DNA of 32,703 bases from Phormidium sp. OSCR (GTDB taxonomy: Bacteria > Cyanobacteriota > Cyanobacteriia > Cyanobacteriales > Geitlerinemataceae): contig LJZT01000046.1 in assembly GCA_001314905.1 (NCBI GenBank), positions 1 to 32,703 of the forward strand. Direction: 5' to 3'. The position numbers and the translations under genes are program-made. Below, in pieces: positions 30,747 through 32,703 of this stretch. The notes beneath the pieces were generated by a model. That model was not told the DNA's origin, made no database searches, and saw nothing but the letters and a program-made list of their open reading frames with translations. Within the stretch, counting starts at the first letter, position 1. Each line of letters begins with the position of its first letter.

Positions 30747-31009
30747 CTCTATCTCCTTGTTATCTCCTGGTTGATACAGATCCGTTAGAGTTGGATATCT
30801 AGCTGACCCTGATGGAACTGGTTATGAGTCAGGGGCTATGGGTTGAAGATCGTCTTAGCTTACCATGGCTGACTTCTCGGGAGGACTCGGAGACCTCAGG
30901 GAAATTGGATAATGTTATCGATTCAGGAGATTGTCTGGATCTGGGGGTGGTGAGTTTTAAGCCTATTGATTTTGGGAACTTCGGTTTGCTAGGCTACTAG
31001 GAAGAATTT

Positions 31010-32703
31010 ATGATCGTGGGTGCAGGAGAGATGAATACGTTTGAGTTGGGAGAGGGTCTACCGTTTTCAGTCGATTATGGGGAGTTGTTGGAGAAGATAC
31101 TACGGGAACTGCGACAGCAAAACCTATTTAGGGTGAGTCAAGGTGGGAGCGATCGCCTGATGGTGAATGTGGATGCGATCGCCAAAGCGGTGGCACAACA
31201 GCCGATTAAAAACCCCATTTTGGATAACCATTATGCTCGCTCAGCTACGTTAAGTCTGACGGAAAGTTTTAGAAATCGCTTCAATGATGTGATTCAAGAC
31301 TTACGTGAGGAAGTCGCCAGCCAGTTACAGCAGCAACTGGACACAACTGAGTTTGAAATCAACGAGTTACTGACTCCTCTTACGGAAGAATCATCAAGTC
31401 GCATCAGTTTTGCTCGTCAAGCCTCTAATTCCACATCTGTCCCCATTGCGGATTTAGAAACCCGAACCCAAGGACGAGGCGGAGATTCGCGGCTTAAGTT
31501 CCACAAAGTGACCATCACGGTGGGTGAGGTTAACCAGTTTTCAGAACGAATGGAAGCTGGCTTAAATCGTTATCTGGCAGATGTTTTAACGGATGAGGAC
31601 GAGTTACAAGATGCACAAGAGGCGGTTCAGGAACGATTGATAGACTCTCCAGGTTCAGATTTCTATCGTTTGCAGCGAGTGATGGATCGTGAGTCGTTAG
31701 GACGGCTAAAGAAAGAGGCGAAAATTTGCTATTTAGAGTATCTCAGTCAGCAAATTGATCGGGATAGTCATCCTGATGTGGTCTATTTAGATGACTTAAT
31801 TCGTCGTTTACGAGCGATTGAAACCTATATTAGTCATCCAGACCTGACCTATGGAGATTATACGGTTAATTATCACGGGGAAAGTCTAAATTACAAGGAT
31901 TGGTTTTCACGCTCTGAATCCCTAGATGCATTGCCAATTATCCCGATTCTCTCAGATATTTTAGGGGAAACAACGAATGATAGCAATGGCGATCGTATTT
32001 TTACATTTGGACTCAAACTGAAGTTTGCCAATAAAGTACAAGCACAAGGTGAAAAAGCTAAACCTGTGTTTGACTATTATTGTAATATTTTAGATCCGGC
32101 GAATTGGAACCAACAGGTTGAGGAGAGTAATACAGAAATCGTGGCGCGTAAGATGCTGCGAATCTTGTTTCTTTACTATTTCATTTTTGCATCGCGGTGT
32201 GATCCAAATGCCGAGGAATATGAAATAACATCAGAACTAGAGTATGATGTTATTTCTGGTTTTGAGCAGCATATTCTTCCCATTTTTCAGGGAAGCAATG
32301 AAGAGCAAAAAAATAGTATTTTGCGAGGACTTATCCAGGGATTCAAAAAATTCAATGTTCGCATAAAAATACAGAAACTCAAGCATTTATTAGAAACTAC
32401 ATTGAAGCGACAAGGTATTTTTACGCCTCAAGTTTTTCAGAAAAAAATTGGTGTATTTCGAGGAATTTTAAGACGATCGCCTAATTCGTTAGGGAATGGA
32501 GATGTCTTTGATGATGTGGTGAGTCGCAATCCTCGGGAATGTCTGCGCTACATCACAATCAAGGAGGACTTTACCTCAGATGACACCTTTTGTCAACTTC
32601 CGGTTCACTTTAAGTTTGAGGATATTCGCTATTATTCTAAGCCAGGAACTGAGAGTTTTGATTGTTCCGATGCGGAGACGGATACAATTTATCAACTTCC
32701 TGT
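31010..32703 (+). CDS. Large protein of unknown function (3' end off-window)
   Basis: The frame is open from the ATG at 31010 through the last base (564 codons) with no stop. AGGAAG five bases before the ATG supports this start; a second ATG at 31031 is preceded by AGGAGAG. The protein looks cytosolic: no signal peptide, and only one short hydrophobic stretch (ILFLYYFIFA). The first 130 residues are helical with heptad character (DVIQDLREEVASQLQQQLDT), later parts mix helix and strand. No known domain was recognised, including nuclease, helicase, ATPase or protease motifs. Base composition becomes AT-richer after about 32000 than in neighbouring genes, though GATCGC sites persist. It is divergent from icd. 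Confidence 0.75.
   Translation, partial: MIVGAGEMNTFELGEGLPFSVDYGELLEKILRELRQQNLFRVSQGGSDRLMVNVDAIAKAVAQQPIKNPILDNHYARSATLSLTESFRNRFNDVIQDLREEVASQLQQQLDTTEFEINELLTPLTEESSSRISFARQASNSTSVPIADLETRTQGRGGDSRLKFHKVTITVGEVNQFSERMEAGLNRYLADVLTDEDELQDAQEAVQERLIDSPGSDFYRLQRVMDRESLGRLKKEAKICYLEYLSQQIDRDSHPDVVYLDDLIRRLRAIETYISHPDLTYGDYTVNYHGESLNYKDWFSRSESLDALPIIPILSDILGETTNDSNGDRIFTFGLKLKFANKVQAQGEKAKPVFDYYCNILDPANWNQQVEESNTEIVARKMLRILFLYYFIFASRCDPNAEEYEITSELEYDVISGFEQHILPIFQGSNEEQKNSILRGLIQGFKKFNVRIKIQKLKHLLETTLKRQGIFTPQVFQKKIGVFRGILRRSPNSLGNGDVFDDVVSRNPRECLRYITIKEDFTSDDTFCQLPVHFKFEDIRYYSKPGTESFDCSDAETDTIYQLP

Noticed and set aside
30225-30788. 187-codon frame antisense to icd
   Set aside because: It mirrors icd codons; icd is certain and the antisense translation has only low-complexity Gly/Val/Asp content.
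30747-30850. NtcA box (GTA-N8-TAC) upstream of icd
   Set aside because: Expected from knowledge of other cyanobacteria, but no matching palindrome was found in the stretch read.
30812-31000. 62-codon plus frame ending nine bases before the large unknown ORF
   Set aside because: Position would suit an operon partner, but there is no ribosome site, no domain and no protein-like pattern; the stretch more likely holds the promoter.

Overview
The window is cyanobacterial chromosome. The evidence is the many GCGATCGC (HIP1) octamers, a full-length cyanobacterial-type NADP isocitrate dehydrogenase, DUF3611 and CPP1-like proteins shared with plastids, a cryptochrome DASH, a cyanobacteriochrome-type GAF domain, and several arrays of 7-bp tandem repeats of the STRR kind. 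A filamentous (Oscillatoriales-like) species is a reasonable guess, but the window alone does not prove it.

Layout. 1-250: an 11-unit heptamer array and a dispersed repeat (copy A). 809-2298: a DUF3611 membrane protein facing a RodZ-like HTH/membrane protein, with overlapping stop codons. 2432-4417 (minus): an exported TPR protein followed by a LytR-CpsA-Psr cell-wall ligase. 4569-7827: a Bax1/DUF790-type nuclease, a tiny ribbon-helix-helix protein, a CPP1-like membrane protein and a HAD hydrolase, the last two sharing a strong bidirectional terminator. 7985-14517 (plus): a signalling block of a GAF histidine kinase, a large hybrid kinase whose first GAF carries both cysteines of a DXCF cyanobacteriochrome, and a CheY-like receiver. 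Repeat copies B and C lie directly upstream of the last two genes. 14593-18447 (minus): a GldA/GldF/GldG-like ABC operon with unusual acidic low-complexity segments. 18590-20254: a coiled-coil protein, a 64-residue conserved-looking protein, a CRP-like site and a STAS protein. 20456-25741: a cryptochrome DASH and a pentapeptide-repeat/HhH/membrane protein (minus), the latter head-to-head with a GH13 amylase; the two start codons overlap in one CATG. 25879-29242: a TonB-like gene broken inside its own 15-bp repeat array, then a single-pass, largely disordered envelope protein. 29322-30746 (minus): icd. 31010 to the end: a large ORF of unknown function that runs off the window.

Most notable. 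(1) Copy C (13903-14074) looks like a small non-autonomous mobile element. It has 8-bp terminal inverted repeats and a perfect 12-bp direct repeat on each side, and it carries heptamer repeats, a conserved hairpin head and a possible outward promoter. Copies A and B share the head; the right end of B runs into the start codon of the hybrid kinase. (2) The hybrid kinase is a likely photoreceptor, with cysteines spaced 28 residues apart as in TePixJ. (3) The TonB-like gene is interrupted by a 5-nt deletion in a 15-bp array. No CRISPR array, tRNA, rRNA or transposase gene was seen.
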